Shown here: piece after piece, positions 16,328 to 26,311 of the stretch
Layout: each line of letters begins with the position of its first letter
Position numbering within the stretch: the first letter of the stretch is position 1
DNA from: Phytohabitans houttuyneae
GTDB lineage: Bacteria; Actinomycetota; Actinomycetes; Mycobacteriales; Micromonosporaceae
Direction: 5' to 3'
Assembly (NCBI RefSeq): GCF_011764425.1
Contig: NZ_BLPF01000002.1
Span: 744,997 to 808,996 of the forward strand
DNA: 64,000 nucleotides
Notes under the pieces: generated by a model
What the model saw: the letters and a program-made list of their open reading frames with translations, nothing else
What the model was told of the DNA's origin: nothing
Databases searched by the model: none
Program-made: the position numbers and the translations under genes

Positions 16328-19300
16328 ATGACCAGACGTGGCAGGTCGGCACAGTCGAAGGTCTCGACGCCGACCGGGACACCGGTTGCCGTGGTGGGCA
16401 TGGGCTGCCGTTTCCCGGGCGCCAACGGGCTGGCGCAGTTCTGGCAGCTGCTCAGCGGTGGTGGTGACGCGATCATCGAGGTCCCGGCGAGCCGATACGA
16501 CATCGACGCCTACCACGACCCGCGGCCGGGTACGCCGAATCGGATCGTCAGCCGTGGCGGTGGCTTCCTCGACCAGATCGACGAGTTCGACGCGGGCTTT
16601 TTCGGGGTGGCGCCGCGGGAGGCGGAGCGCATGGACCCCCAGCAGCGCCTGCTGCTGGAGACCGCGGCCGAGGCAATGGCCGACGCCGGACTGACCCGCG
16701 AGCGACTGTCCACAGTGCGCACGGGTGTCTACATCGGTGGGATGTCCTCGGCGTACGGGCACATGCTGGACGACGCCGGAGTGCTGGACCTGCACGCGGC
16801 GACCGGCGGTGCGCGCAGCTTCCTGTCCGGCCGGGTGTCCTTCGCCTTCGACCTGCGCGGGCCCAGCGTGTCGGTGGACTGCGCGTGCTCTTCCAGCCTG
16901 GCGGCGCTGCACCTGGCGTACCAGAGCGTCCGCAACGGGGAGACCGGGCTGGCGCTGGCCGGCGGGGTCAACCTGGTGATCTCGCCCGCGGAGACCATCC
17001 CGTTCTCGGCGGCCAAGATGCTCGCGGCCGACAGCCGGTGCAAGTTCGGCAGCGCCCACGGTGATGGTTTCGTGCGCAGCGAGGGCGTCGCGGTGCTGGT
17101 GCTCAAGCCGCTGGACCGGGCCGAGGCGGACGGTGACGCGATCCACGCCGTGATCTACGGGTCCGCGGTCGGCAACGACGGCCAGTCCGGCGGATACCTG
17201 CTCACGCCGGCCCAGTCGGGGCAGGAGGAGACGCTGCGCGCGGCGTACGCCGACGCGGGCGTGCCGGCCGGGCAGGTGGACTACGTCGAGGCGCACGGCA
17301 CCGGCACCGCCGCCGGTGACCCGGTGGAACTCGGCGCCCTGGGCGCGGTGCTCGGCGACGGCCGGGAGGCGCAGGCACCGTGCCTGGTCGGCTCGGTCAA
17401 GACAAACATCGGCCACACCGAGGCGACCGCTGGGCTGGCCGGGTTCATCAAGGCGGTCCTCGCGCTCCAGCACCGGGAGATCCCGCCGAGCCTGCACGCG
17501 GAGGAGCTGACCGACGCGGTCGACTGGGAGCGGCTGCCACTGCGGCTGGTCCGCGAGAGCACCCCGTGGCCGCAAACCGGCCGGCCGGGTCTTGCCGGGG
17601 TCAGCTCGTTCGGCATCTCGGGGACCAACGCGCACGTGGTGCTCGGTGAGTACCAGCCGGCCGCGCCGACCGCACCCGCCACCGGTGGCGGAGACGAGGC
17701 GCAGCTGCTGGTGCTCTCGGCGCCCACCGAGGACGCGCTCGCCGCGCTCGCCACCGGGTACGCACGGTTCCTGGAGCCGGGCGGCGCCGGGCGGGAGCTG
17801 CCGTTGCGCGACGTGTGCTTCAGCGCGGCCACCCGGCGCGATCACCACGAGAGCCGGCTGACCGCGGTCGGTGCGACGCCGGACGAGCTGGTCGAGCGGC
17901 TCCGGGCGTACGCGGCGGGCGAGTCCCGGCCCCGCCTGGGTGCCACGGCCTCCGCGCCGGTGGAGGACGGCCGGCCACAGACCGTCTTCGTCTTCCCCGG
18001 ACAGGGCTCGCAGTGGGAGGGCATGGGCCGCGAGCTGCTGGCCAGCTCGCCGGTGTTCCGGGAGGTGCTCACCCGCTGCGACGAGGTGATCCGGTCCGAG
18101 GTGGGCTGGTCGGTGCTGGACCGGCTGACCGGGGCGGCGGACGCCCCCGCGTCGATCGACACGATCCAGCCGACCCTGTGGGCGATGGAGACCGCGCTCT
18201 GCGCGATGCTGCGGGACTGGGGCATCGAGCCGGACCATGTGGTGGGGCACAGCATGGGTGAGGTGGCCGCGGCGTCCGCCTCCGGCGCGCTCAGCCTCTC
18301 CGACGCGGGTGCGGTCATCTGCCGGCGCAGCCGGCTGCTGAAGGCCGTCGCCGGGCAGGGTGCCATGTACTCGGTGGAGCTGTCCGCCGCCGACGCGCAG
18401 GCCGCGCTGGCCGGCCACGAGCACCTCGTGTCCGTGGCGGTGAGCAACAGTCCCACCTCGACGGTCATCTCCGGCGACCCGCAGGCGCTGGCCACCATCG
18501 TCAAGGGCCTGGACGAGCGCGGGGTGTTCTGCCGGCAGGTCAAGGTGGACGTCGCCTCGCACAGCCCGCAGATGGACCAGCTGCGCGATGATCTGCTGGC
18601 CAGCCTCGGCGGGGTGATCCCACGGGCCGGGCAGATCCCGCTGTACTCCACAGTAGACGACGCGTCGTGTGACGGCTCCGGGCTGGATGCTGCCTACTGG
18701 GTGCGCAACCTGCGCGAGCCGGTGCGGTTCGGCGCCGCCGTGGCGCGCCTGGCCGGACAGGGCGAGACGGTGTTCGTGGAGATCAGCCCGCACCCGATCC
18801 TGCTGCCAGCCATCCGGGAAGCCTTGGCGCTCACGCAGAGCGGCGGCACGGCTGTCGGGTGCCTGCGCCGGGACGAGCCGGAGCGCGCCAGCATGCTGGA
18901 CACCGCCGGCGCGCTGCACCGGGCCGGATGTCCGGTCGACTGGCACCGCGTGTTCGGCGAGCCGTCGCCCCGGTACGTGCGGCTGCCAGCCTATCCCTGG
19001 CAGCGCCAGCGATACTGGCTCGCCCCGCCCGCGGCCGCGCCCGCCGCCGACCGGGGGGCGCGGCATCGCGTGGAGCGGGTCGTCGACCTGGACCGCGAGC
19101 GGTACCTGCTCGACCACCAGGTGCAGGGCACCGTGGTCATGCCCGGCACGGCGTACGTGGAGATGGTGCACGGCGCCGCCAGCCAGCTCTGCGGCGGGCA
19201 GGTGCCTCTGCTGCGCGACATCCGGTACCTCGACGCGCTGTTCCTGCGACCGGACGAGCCGGCGCCCGCACTGTCCACTGTGTTCACGTCGAGCGGTCGG

Positions 19301-22300
19301 GACACCTGGGACTTCGAGGTGACCAGCGAGGAAGCCGTGCACGTCACCGGCACGGTGACCCGGACGTCACCCGCCGAGGAGCGCCGGCTGCCGCTGGACG
19401 CGGTCCGGGCGGCCTGCCCCGACCATCTCACCGGCGCCGACTTCTACCGCCGCTTCACCGCGCGGGGCAACGAGTGGCGGGGTGCGTTCCAGGGCATCGC
19501 CGAGCTGTGGGTGGGCGACGGCCAGGCGCTGGGCCGCATCCAGGTGCCGACCGGCGTCGACCCGACCGGGTACGCGTGCCATCCGGCGCTCCTGGACGCG
19601 TGCGGGCAGGTGCTCGCGTCGCTGATCCCGGCCGAGGACCGGTCGTCCGCCTTCGTCCTCGGCAGCATCGACGACGTGGCGATCCACCCGAGCCCCGGTA
19701 CCCCCGCCTGGGCGCACGCGGTCCACGTCACCGCGTGGCGATCCGACTCGTTCTGCGGCGACCTCGTCGTGTCCGACGTGGACGGACGGGTGATCGTCGA
19801 GATCAAGGGGCTGCGCCTGCAGTACCTGCAGCCGCCGGACTCGGTGCGCGACCCCGACGGCTGGCTTCACGAGCTGCGGTGGCAGCCCCTGCCGGCGCAG
19901 CCCGGCGCGGCGAGGGCGGGCGGCCGCCGCCTTGTCTTCGCCGACCGGTCCGGCGTCGGCGCCGCGCTCGACGCCGAGGTCCGGGTCTACGCGGGCGCCG
20001 GCTACCAGCGGCTCGCACCCGACCGGTACGAGATCGACCCCGCCGCGCCGGCGGAGTACCGGCGGCTGCTCGCCGACGTCAGGGCCGAGTTCGACGGCCT
20101 GGCGCCGACCGAGATCGTGCACCTCTGGGCGCTGGACGCCGACGAGCCGGACCCGTCGACGTCGGCGCAAAGCCTGGCCGAGGACGCCGAGCGCCTCGGC
20201 TGCGCCAGCATCCTGCGCCTGCTGCGGGCGCTCGCCGACGCTGGCCTGCCCGAGCCGCCCCGGCTGTCGCTGGTGACCCGGGGAGCGGTCCGGGTCCTGG
20301 ACACGGACCGCGGCGTGTCGATGTGGCAGGGCGCCGTGTGGGGCCTGGGCCGGGTGATGGCACACGAGCACCGGGAGCTGCGGTGCGCCCTCATCGACCT
20401 GGATCCGGCTGGGACACCGGCCGACCTCGCCGCCGCGCTGGGCCGGGAGCTGGCCGGCGCCGGCCTGGAAGACCAGCTGGCGGTGCGCGGCGGCCAGCGG
20501 TACGCCGCGCGGCTGCTGCGAAGCACCGCCGGTGCGGGCCGGCCGCACGGCACCGAGCTCGCCCACCAGGTGCAGGCCACGACGCCCGGCATGCTGGACG
20601 GGATGCGCCTGGAGCCGGTGCCGCGGCGCGCGCCGGGACCGGGCGAGGTGGAGGTGCGTGCCGACTACCTCGCGCTGAACTACCGCGACGTGCTGGTGTC
20701 CATGGACCGGTACCCGAGCCTGTCCGACCGGCCCGCAATGATCATCGGTGAGTGCGCCGGCACGGTCACCCGGGTCGGTCCGGGCGTGGCCGGGCTGCGG
20801 CCCGGCGACGAGGTGGTGGCGATCTCGCTGGAGACGCCCGCGGCGACCTACATGTGTGTCAACGCGCATCTGGTGCGCCGGCGTCCGGCCCGGCTCACCG
20901 CGCAGGAGGCGGCCAGCGTCCCGGTCGGCCTGGTCACCGCGTACCAGTCGCTGGTACACCTGGCTCAGCTGCGGCCCGGCGAGCGGGTGCTGATCCATCA
21001 CGCCACCGGCGGCGTGGGCATGGCCGCGGTGCAGCTGGCCCGCTGGCGCGGCGCCGAGGTGTACGCCACCGCGGGGAGTCCCGAAAAGCGCGCGATGCTG
21101 CGCATGATGGGTGTCGCACACGTGTCCGACTCGCGGAGCACCGACTTCGCCGACGAGATCCGGGAGGCCACCCGGGGCGAGGGCGTGGACGTGGTGCTCA
21201 ACACGCTCGCGGGGGAGGGACTGCGCAAGAGTGTGGAGCTGCTGGCCGACCGAGGGCGGTACATCGAGCTGAGCCGGCGAGACCTGATCGAGGGGACCCA
21301 GCTGGACATGCGGCTGCTGGCGCGTGGCGCCTCGTTCTTCGTGGTCGATGTCGTGGACATCGGGCTCAGCGACCCGCGCCGGCTTGGCGCGATCATGGAT
21401 GAGACGCTGGCCCTTGTCGAGGCCGGCCTGATCGGGCCGCTGCCGCACCGGGTCTTCCCCGCCGCCGACCTGGTGGGCGCGTTCCGGCACATGGCACAGG
21501 CCAGGCACATCGGCAAGGTACTTGTATCCACAGTGGAGCTGACCGCACCGAAGCAGGACGAGGCACCGGCCACGGCGCACCGGCCGGTCCGGATCGATCC
21601 GGACGCCGGCTACCTGGTCACCGGCGGGCTGGGCGACCTCGGCCGGGTGGTCACGGACTGGCTGGTCCGCGAGGGCGCCCGGCACATCGTGCTGACCGGC
21701 CGCACCCCGCTCGACCAGACCGGTGCCGCCGGGTGGCTGGAGGACCTGCGGCGGCACGGGGTGCGCGTGGCGTACGAGGCGGTCGACGTGGCCGACGAGG
21801 ACGCGATGCGGGCGGTCGTGCGGCGCCACGAGCGGGATGGCGCGGTGATCCGAGGTGTGCTGCACGTGGCCGGCGTCATCGAGTACCGCGCTCTGTCCGA
21901 TCTGGACGCCGGGACGCTGTCGGCGGTCCTGCGCCCGAAGGTCACCGGCGCGGCCGTGCTGCACCGGCTGTTCGCCGAGCGGCCGCTCGACTTCTTCGTG
22001 CTGTTCTCGTCCGGCTCGGCGGTGCTCAGCTCCCCGATGCTCGGCGCGTACGCGGCCGCGAACGCCGCCCTGGACGCGCTGGCCGACCAGCGCCGCCTGG
22101 CCGGGCTCACCGCGCTCAGTGTCAACTGGGGATTCTGGTCGGTCGGCATGCCCGCCCGGGCGGGGCAGCAGCAGGGCCGGGCGATCAACCCGACCGGGAT
22201 GGACACGTTCAGCCCGCGGGAGGGCATCGAGGTGCTGCGCCTGCTGCTGGCCAGGGACGCCACCCATGGCGTGGTGCTGCCCGCGGACTGGTCGCGGTGG

Positions 22301-22777
22301 GCCGCCGCGCATCCGGACGCGGCCGCGTCGCCGCTGCTGCGCGACCTGCTCGCCGGCCCCACCGCCGCGACGCTGCCGCCCGCTCCCGTCACTCCGGCGC
22401 CCGCCGTGCCGTGGGAGCCGCCGACCCCGGCGCCCGTGAGCCCGCCGCAGGCCGACATCGCCGGAACCGGCAACGGGGGAACGGGCAACGGCGCGGCCGG
22501 CAACGGTGTCGCTGGCACGCTGACCGACCAGGCCGCCGTGGAACGCTACCTCGCCCAGGTCCTCGCCGACGTGCTCGGCATGTCGTCGGGGCAGGTAAAC
22601 CTGCGGCGCCCGCTCAAGCGGCAGGGCCTGGACTCGCTGATGGCCGTGGAGGTCCGCACCCGGGTCCAGCGCGACCTGGGCATGATGCTGCCGATCGCGA
22701 AGATGCTGGGCGGCCACAGCGTCTCCGACCTGGCCGGCGAGGTGTTCAGCCAGCTGGGCGAGCCCGGCCACGGCTGA
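16328..22777 (+). CDS. Highly reducing iterative-type I polyketide synthase, KS-AT-DH-ER-KR-ACP
   Basis: 2149 residues in one module. KS: about 18-440, with DCACSSSL (active Cys187) and the EAHGTGT and NIGHTEA histidines. AT: about 550-880, with GHSMGE (Ser642) and a VASH motif near 741 that resembles methylmalonyl-type YASH rather than malonyl-type HAFH. DH: His930 in HxxxGxxxxP and Asp1090. ER: about 1420-1740, with NADPH loop HHATGGVGMAA. KR: about 1760-1930, with GGLGDLGR and intact Ser/Tyr. ACP: GLDSLM, Ser2103. There is no docking helix or thioesterase. A single complete reducing module suggests iterative use, as in mycocerosic acid synthase-like enzymes, giving a saturated, probably methyl-branched chain. 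Release must be in trans. Confidence 0.9.
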   Translation: MTRRGRSAQSKVSTPTGTPVAVVGMGCRFPGANGLAQFWQLLSGGGDAIIEVPASRYDIDAYHDPRPGTPNRIVSRGGGFLDQIDEFDAGFFGVAPREAERMDPQQRLLLETAAEAMADAGLTRERLSTVRTGVYIGGMSSAYGHMLDDAGVLDLHAATGGARSFLSGRVSFAFDLRGPSVSVDCACSSSLAALHLAYQSVRNGETGLALAGGVNLVISPAETIPFSAAKMLAADSRCKFGSAHGDGFVRSEGVAVLVLKPLDRAEADGDAIHAVIYGSAVGNDGQSGGYLLTPAQSGQEETLRAAYADAGVPAGQVDYVEAHGTGTAAGDPVELGALGAVLGDGREAQAPCLVGSVKTNIGHTEATAGLAGFIKAVLALQHREIPPSLHAEELTDAVDWERLPLRLVRESTPWPQTGRPGLAGVSSFGISGTNAHVVLGEYQPAAPTAPATGGGDEAQLLVLSAPTEDALAALATGYARFLEPGGAGRELPLRDVCFSAATRRDHHESRLTAVGATPDELVERLRAYAAGESRPRLGATASAPVEDGRPQTVFVFPGQGSQWEGMGRELLASSPVFREVLTRCDEVIRSEVGWSVLDRLTGAADAPASIDTIQPTLWAMETALCAMLRDWGIEPDHVVGHSMGEVAAASASGALSLSDAGAVICRRSRLLKAVAGQGAMYSVELSAADAQAALAGHEHLVSVAVSNSPTSTVISGDPQALATIVKGLDERGVFCRQVKVDVASHSPQMDQLRDDLLASLGGVIPRAGQIPLYSTVDDASCDGSGLDAAYWVRNLREPVRFGAAVARLAGQGETVFVEISPHPILLPAIREALALTQSGGTAVGCLRRDEPERASMLDTAGALHRAGCPVDWHRVFGEPSPRYVRLPAYPWQRQRYWLAPPAAAPAADRGARHRVERVVDLDRERYLLDHQVQGTVVMPGTAYVEMVHGAASQLCGGQVPLLRDIRYLDALFLRPDEPAPALSTVFTSSGRDTWDFEVTSEEAVHVTGTVTRTSPAEERRLPLDAVRAACPDHLTGADFYRRFTARGNEWRGAFQGIAELWVGDGQALGRIQVPTGVDPTGYACHPALLDACGQVLASLIPAEDRSSAFVLGSIDDVAIHPSPGTPAWAHAVHVTAWRSDSFCGDLVVSDVDGRVIVEIKGLRLQYLQPPDSVRDPDGWLHELRWQPLPAQPGAARAGGRRLVFADRSGVGAALDAEVRVYAGAGYQRLAPDRYEIDPAAPAEYRRLLADVRAEFDGLAPTEIVHLWALDADEPDPSTSAQSLAEDAERLGCASILRLLRALADAGLPEPPRLSLVTRGAVRVLDTDRGVSMWQGAVWGLGRVMAHEHRELRCALIDLDPAGTPADLAAALGRELAGAGLEDQLAVRGGQRYAARLLRSTAGAGRPHGTELAHQVQATTPGMLDGMRLEPVPRRAPGPGEVEVRADYLALNYRDVLVSMDRYPSLSDRPAMIIGECAGTVTRVGPGVAGLRPGDEVVAISLETPAATYMCVNAHLVRRRPARLTAQEAASVPVGLVTAYQSLVHLAQLRPGERVLIHHATGGVGMAAVQLARWRGAEVYATAGSPEKRAMLRMMGVAHVSDSRSTDFADEIREATRGEGVDVVLNTLAGEGLRKSVELLADRGRYIELSRRDLIEGTQLDMRLLARGASFFVVDVVDIGLSDPRRLGAIMDETLALVEAGLIGPLPHRVFPAADLVGAFRHMAQARHIGKVLVSTVELTAPKQDEAPATAHRPVRIDPDAGYLVTGGLGDLGRVVTDWLVREGARHIVLTGRTPLDQTGAAGWLEDLRRHGVRVAYEAVDVADEDAMRAVVRRHERDGAVIRGVLHVAGVIEYRALSDLDAGTLSAVLRPKVTGAAVLHRLFAERPLDFFVLFSSGSAVLSSPMLGAYAAANAALDALADQRRLAGLTALSVNWGFWSVGMPARAGQQQGRAINPTGMDTFSPREGIEVLRLLLARDATHGVVLPADWSRWAAAHPDAAASPLLRDLLAGPTAATLPPAPVTPAPAVPWEPPTPAPVSPPQADIAGTGNGGTGNGAAGNGVAGTLTDQAAVERYLAQVLADVLGMSSGQVNLRRPLKRQGLDSLMAVEVRTRVQRDLGMMLPIAKMLGGHSVSDLAGEVFSQLGEPGHG

Positions 22778-22805
22778 TCACGGGGGGCTCAGCGCCAGCC
22801 TCGGA

Positions 22806-24137
22806 TCAACCGGCCGGGCTGCGCCGCAGCGCCGCGACCGCGGTCCGGTACAGGATTCGCGGCTTGCGCAGGCGCTCCGGGCCGGCGGTCATGTTGACCA
22901 CCTCCAGGAAGGCGCGGTGCACCACCTCGTCGGTGACGGTGGCGGCGAGGGTCGCCTCGAAGAGGCCACGGCGGACCCGCCAGCCGAACGGCTTCGGCGC
23001 GTTGACGTGCGGGAGGTAGCAGTCCTGTTCCGCCGAGGTGCGCCAGGCCTCGTCCACCATCCGGCGCACCTGCCGGAAGTACGGGTACGCCGGGGCGTCC
23101 ACGGCACCCGGCTGCCGCAGCCAGTCGGCGAGCGCGACGGCCTGCCGCGCGGCCACCGAGATGCCCTGCGCGTACACCGGGTTGAACGAGGCCACCGCGT
23201 CACCGATGGCGACCACGCCGGCCGGAAGCCGGTCGAGCCGGTCGAAGTCACGCCGGACGCTTTCCGGGAACCGGTGCGCGTACACCTCGCTGACCGGCTC
23301 GCACGTGTCGGCCAGCGCGCGCATCGGCGCGGCCGGGCTGGCCCGGCACAGGTCGAGAAACTCGGCGAGGTCGCGACCCGGACGCCGCTCGCCGTAGCCG
23401 CTGAGCAGCGCCAGCCAGCGATCGCCCTCGACCGGCGCCAGCGAGCTGGGCCCGTCGTACGCCCGGCTGGGCGTGTAGACCGAGTACACCGCGGTGTGCC
23501 CGGCCAGGCGCTGTCCGGGCGTGCGGCGGAACAGGCAGGTCGCATACCCGAGATCCAGGACCATCCTGCGCTTGGCCGGTGGCGGGTACCCGTGGCGGGC
23601 GAGCCAGTCGCCGAGCCGGCTGGACCGCCCGGTGGCGTCCACGACGAGGTCGGCCGCGTGCCGCACGGGCTCGACCGCGCCCGCCGGCCGGACCAGCGCG
23701 CCGTCGACCCGGTCACCGGTCATGGTCAACCCGGTCGCGGTGCCGCGTACCAGCGCGACGCCCGGCAGCGTGAGCACCCGGCGCTGGATGTGCCACTCGA
23801 GGAACGGGCGCGACACGCTGACCGCGCTGCCACCGCGCACCGGCGTCTTGGGCCGGCCGTCCAGCAGCCACTGCGCACCGCCGGCGCCGCTGTTCAGCAG
23901 CTGGCCGCCCTCCCGGACCATCTGGCGGACGATCCCGGGCAGCAACTGCTCGATGGTCCGCCGGCCCAGCCCAGGCAGGTTGTGCGCCTGGCTGCCGTGC
24001 GGCGCGCCGCGCCGGATCGCCGGAGCGTCGCCGAGCTCGTCCGGCTCGACGATCCACACTTCGTCGGCGTGGTCGGCGAGCACGCGTGCCGCGATCAGGC
24101 CGGCGATGCTACCGCCGAGAACGAGAGCGGTCTTCAT
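22806..24137 (-). CDS. FAD-dependent monooxygenase, MonCI/Lsd18-like
   Basis: 443 residues, ATG 24137. FAD dinucleotide fold at residues 3-30 (ALVLGGSIAGLIAARVLADH), RRGAPHGSQAHNL substrate-side loop, DLVVDATGR, and second FAD motif GDAVASFNPVYAQGI. The combination of RRGxPxxxxxH and FNPVYxxGI is shared with polyether epoxidases (Lsd18, MonCI) and related squalene-epoxidase-like enzymes. It is convergent with the PKS and divergent from the O-methyltransferase. It probably hydroxylates or epoxidises the polyketide. A second member lies at 33551; their alignable motifs differ, so they are not recent duplicates. Confidence 0.8.
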   Translation of the reverse strand: MKTALVLGGSIAGLIAARVLADHADEVWIVEPDELGDAPAIRRGAPHGSQAHNLPGLGRRTIEQLLPGIVRQMVREGGQLLNSGAGGAQWLLDGRPKTPVRGGSAVSVSRPFLEWHIQRRVLTLPGVALVRGTATGLTMTGDRVDGALVRPAGAVEPVRHAADLVVDATGRSSRLGDWLARHGYPPPAKRRMVLDLGYATCLFRRTPGQRLAGHTAVYSVYTPSRAYDGPSSLAPVEGDRWLALLSGYGERRPGRDLAEFLDLCRASPAAPMRALADTCEPVSEVYAHRFPESVRRDFDRLDRLPAGVVAIGDAVASFNPVYAQGISVAARQAVALADWLRQPGAVDAPAYPYFRQVRRMVDEAWRTSAEQDCYLPHVNAPKPFGWRVRRGLFEATLAATVTDEVVHRAFLEVVNMTAGPERLRKPRILYRTAVAALRRSPAG

Positions 24138-24319
24138 ACGCAGTCCACATAGGACTCATCTGCCACGGCCATCCGCCTCCGCGTGACTCGGCTGTCCCGT
24201 TCCGACGTTATCGGGCCCGACTTGGGATCACCTTGAGCACAGCTACACATAGGACGCGGCCCGCTCGAACTCGTGGCCGCCGCCGGTAGACTTGCGGCGG
24301 CGTGGAGAGGGAGGCGTCG

Positions 24320-25339
24320 ATGGCAGGTGACCGCGACTACCACCGGAAGCGGTTGCTCGGCATGCTGCGTGCGACCTGGGTCGCGCAGGCGTGTTCGGTG
24401 TTCACCATCCTGGGCCTGCCGGACCGGATCGCGGCGGGGGAGACGACCGCGGTCGAGCTGGCCGCCGCGGCAAACGTCGACCCGGTGGCCCTGCGGCGGC
24501 TGCTGGGTGCGCTCGCCGAGGCCGGCATCCTGCGCGAGGTCACCACCGATCGGTACGAGCTGAGCCCGGTGGGCGAGTACCTGCGCTCGGACGTGCCCGG
24601 CTCGGCCCGCTCCACCGCGGTGCTGTACGGCCAGGAGGTCTACCGGTCGTTCGACGGGCTGCTGGAGACGGTGCGCACCGGCCGGCCCAGCTTCGGCGAC
24701 GTCTTCGGGCTTCCGTTCTACGAGTATCTTGACCGAAATCCGGACTTCGCCACGACCTTCAACACGGCGATGGCCACCGCACCGGTGTCGCGGGCCCTCA
24801 CCGCCGACCTGCTCGGCGGCGCACACACCATTGTGGACGTCGGCGGCGGCGACGGCGGGCTGCTCGCCGAGGTGCTGCGGGACGACCCGGACCGGCGGGG
24901 GGTGCTGGCGGAGCTGCCAGAGGCCGCCGCGCAGGCGCGTGAGCGGCTGGCCGAGGCCGGCGTGCTCGACCGGGTGCGGATCGTGCCGGGCAGCTTCTTC
25001 GACGAGGTTCCCGGCAGCGGCGACCTGTACCTGCTGTGCCGCGTGCTGCACAACTGGAACGACGCGAACGCCGGGCGGGTGCTGGAGCGGGTCCGCGTGG
25101 CGATGCCGGCGACTGCCCGCCTGGTGGTGCTGGAGGAGCTGCTGCCGACCACCGCGCAGCCGCGGAGCGCGAGCGCGGGCGCCTGGGCGGCGCCCCGCAC
25201 CCGGATCGTCGACCTGCTGATGCTGGTCCTGATGGAGGGGCGCGACCGCACCGCGGAGGAGTACACGAAGCTGTTGGCGGACAACGGATTCGCCGTGAAG
25301 AGCGTCACCGAGGATGCGATCGAGGCAGTGCCGGCCTGA
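24320..25339 (+). CDS. O-methyltransferase (Methyltransf_2 / hydroxyneurosporene type)
   Basis: 339 residues from ATG 24320, preceded by GAGAGGGAGG; the upstream GTG 24302 lies before this ribosome-binding site. An N-terminal winged-helix dimerisation domain (residues 10-110) precedes the SAM domain with DVGGGDGGLLAEVL and the catalytic-His region CRVLHNWND. It resembles TcmN/CarB/DmpM-type tailoring enzymes acting on hydroxyls of polyketides or aromatics. Its stop TGA (25337-25339) directly abuts the E1 beta stop of the opposite strand. Confidence 0.87.
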   Translation: MAGDRDYHRKRLLGMLRATWVAQACSVFTILGLPDRIAAGETTAVELAAAANVDPVALRRLLGALAEAGILREVTTDRYELSPVGEYLRSDVPGSARSTAVLYGQEVYRSFDGLLETVRTGRPSFGDVFGLPFYEYLDRNPDFATTFNTAMATAPVSRALTADLLGGAHTIVDVGGGDGGLLAEVLRDDPDRRGVLAELPEAAAQARERLAEAGVLDRVRIVPGSFFDEVPGSGDLYLLCRVLHNWNDANAGRVLERVRVAMPATARLVVLEELLPTTAQPRSASAGAWAAPRTRIVDLLMLVLMEGRDRTAEEYTKLLADNGFAVKSVTEDAIEAVPA

Positions 25340-26311
25340 TCACACGCCCTTCATGACGCGCCTGATCGCGGCGGCCAGCTGCTCACGGTTGGGCTGCATG
25401 GCCAGGTCCAGCGCGGGCACGCTGCCGAGCACCGCTCCGTCCGGGCGGGTGATCCGCCTCGGCGGTGCGACAAGCCGCATCTCCTCGGACGCGGTGGCGA
25501 TGATCTCGCCCGCCATCCCGCAGGCCCGGTTGGCGTCGTCCAGCACCACAAGCCGCCCGGTGCGCTCCACCGAGGCGGCCAGGCCCGCCCAGTCGAACGG
25601 ATGCAGCGTGCGGGGGTCGAACACCTCCACGGACACCTCGTCGGCCAGGTCTTCGGCCACCGCCAGCGCGTCATGGACGAGGTGGCCCATCGCGACCACT
25701 GTCACGTCGTCGCCCGCGCGGTGCACCCGGCCCACGCCGAGCGGTATCGGCACCAGGTCCGCGAACGCGACGGTCTCCTGTACGCCGTGCGCCGCGGCCG
25801 GTGCGAACACCACCACCGGATCGTCGTCCCTGATGGCGCTGGTGAGCAGCCCGTACGCGTCCCTCGGCGTGGCCGGCAGGACGACCTTCACTCCCATGTG
25901 GACAAACAGTGGGTACGGCTGGTCGGAGTGCTGGGCACCCCAGCCCGGCTTCCAGCCCGAAGCCGGCAGCAGGTAGGTCACCGGTACCCGGAACTGGCCG
26001 CCGCTCATGAGTGAGAACCTGCTGGCCTGGTTGACGATCTGTTCGAGCACGAGCATCAGCAGGAAGGGGATCTGGTACTCCACCACCGGCCGGCGCCCGG
26101 TCAGGGCCGCGCCGGTGGCGAAGTTGGTGAAGCCCTGCTCGGACAGGGGCGTCTCGAGCACGCGGTTCGGCCCGAACTTGTGCAGCAGGCCGGTGGCCAC
26201 ATTGGTCAGTGCGAGGTTGATGTCCTCGCCCATCAGGAAGACCGCCGGGTCGCGGGTCATCTCATCGCGGAGCGCGAGGTTCATTGCCTTGAGGTAGTGA
26301 AGCTTAGGCAT
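25340..26311 (-). CDS. TPP-dependent 2-oxo acid dehydrogenase E1 beta subunit
   Basis: 323 residues from ATG 26311, with GGAGGAG upstream; the start lies inside the E1 alpha coding end (8-base overlap). Features of the transketolase-like pyrimidine domain are VFLMGEDI, VLETPLSEQGFTNFATGAAL (catalytic Glu region) and GAQHSDQ; the C-terminal transketolase domain follows (VSVEVFDPRTLHPFDWAGL). It pairs with E1 alpha to decarboxylate a 2-oxo acid and pass the acyl or ketol group on. No E2 or E3 gene is in the window, which with the adjacent ACP argues against ordinary catabolism. Confidence 0.88.
   Translation of the reverse strand: MPKLHYLKAMNLALRDEMTRDPAVFLMGEDINLALTNVATGLLHKFGPNRVLETPLSEQGFTNFATGAALTGRRPVVEYQIPFLLMLVLEQIVNQASRFSLMSGGQFRVPVTYLLPASGWKPGWGAQHSDQPYPLFVHMGVKVVLPATPRDAYGLLTSAIRDDDPVVVFAPAAAHGVQETVAFADLVPIPLGVGRVHRAGDDVTVVAMGHLVHDALAVAEDLADEVSVEVFDPRTLHPFDWAGLAASVERTGRLVVLDDANRACGMAGEIIATASEEMRLVAPPRRITRPDGAVLGSVPALDLAMQPNREQLAAAIRRVMKGV

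Noticed and set aside
16229-22771. Two minus-strand frames of over 1000 codons opposite the PKS
   Set aside because: They lie entirely antisense to a PKS with all domain motifs and have no recognisable domains; such frames are common in GC-rich DNA.
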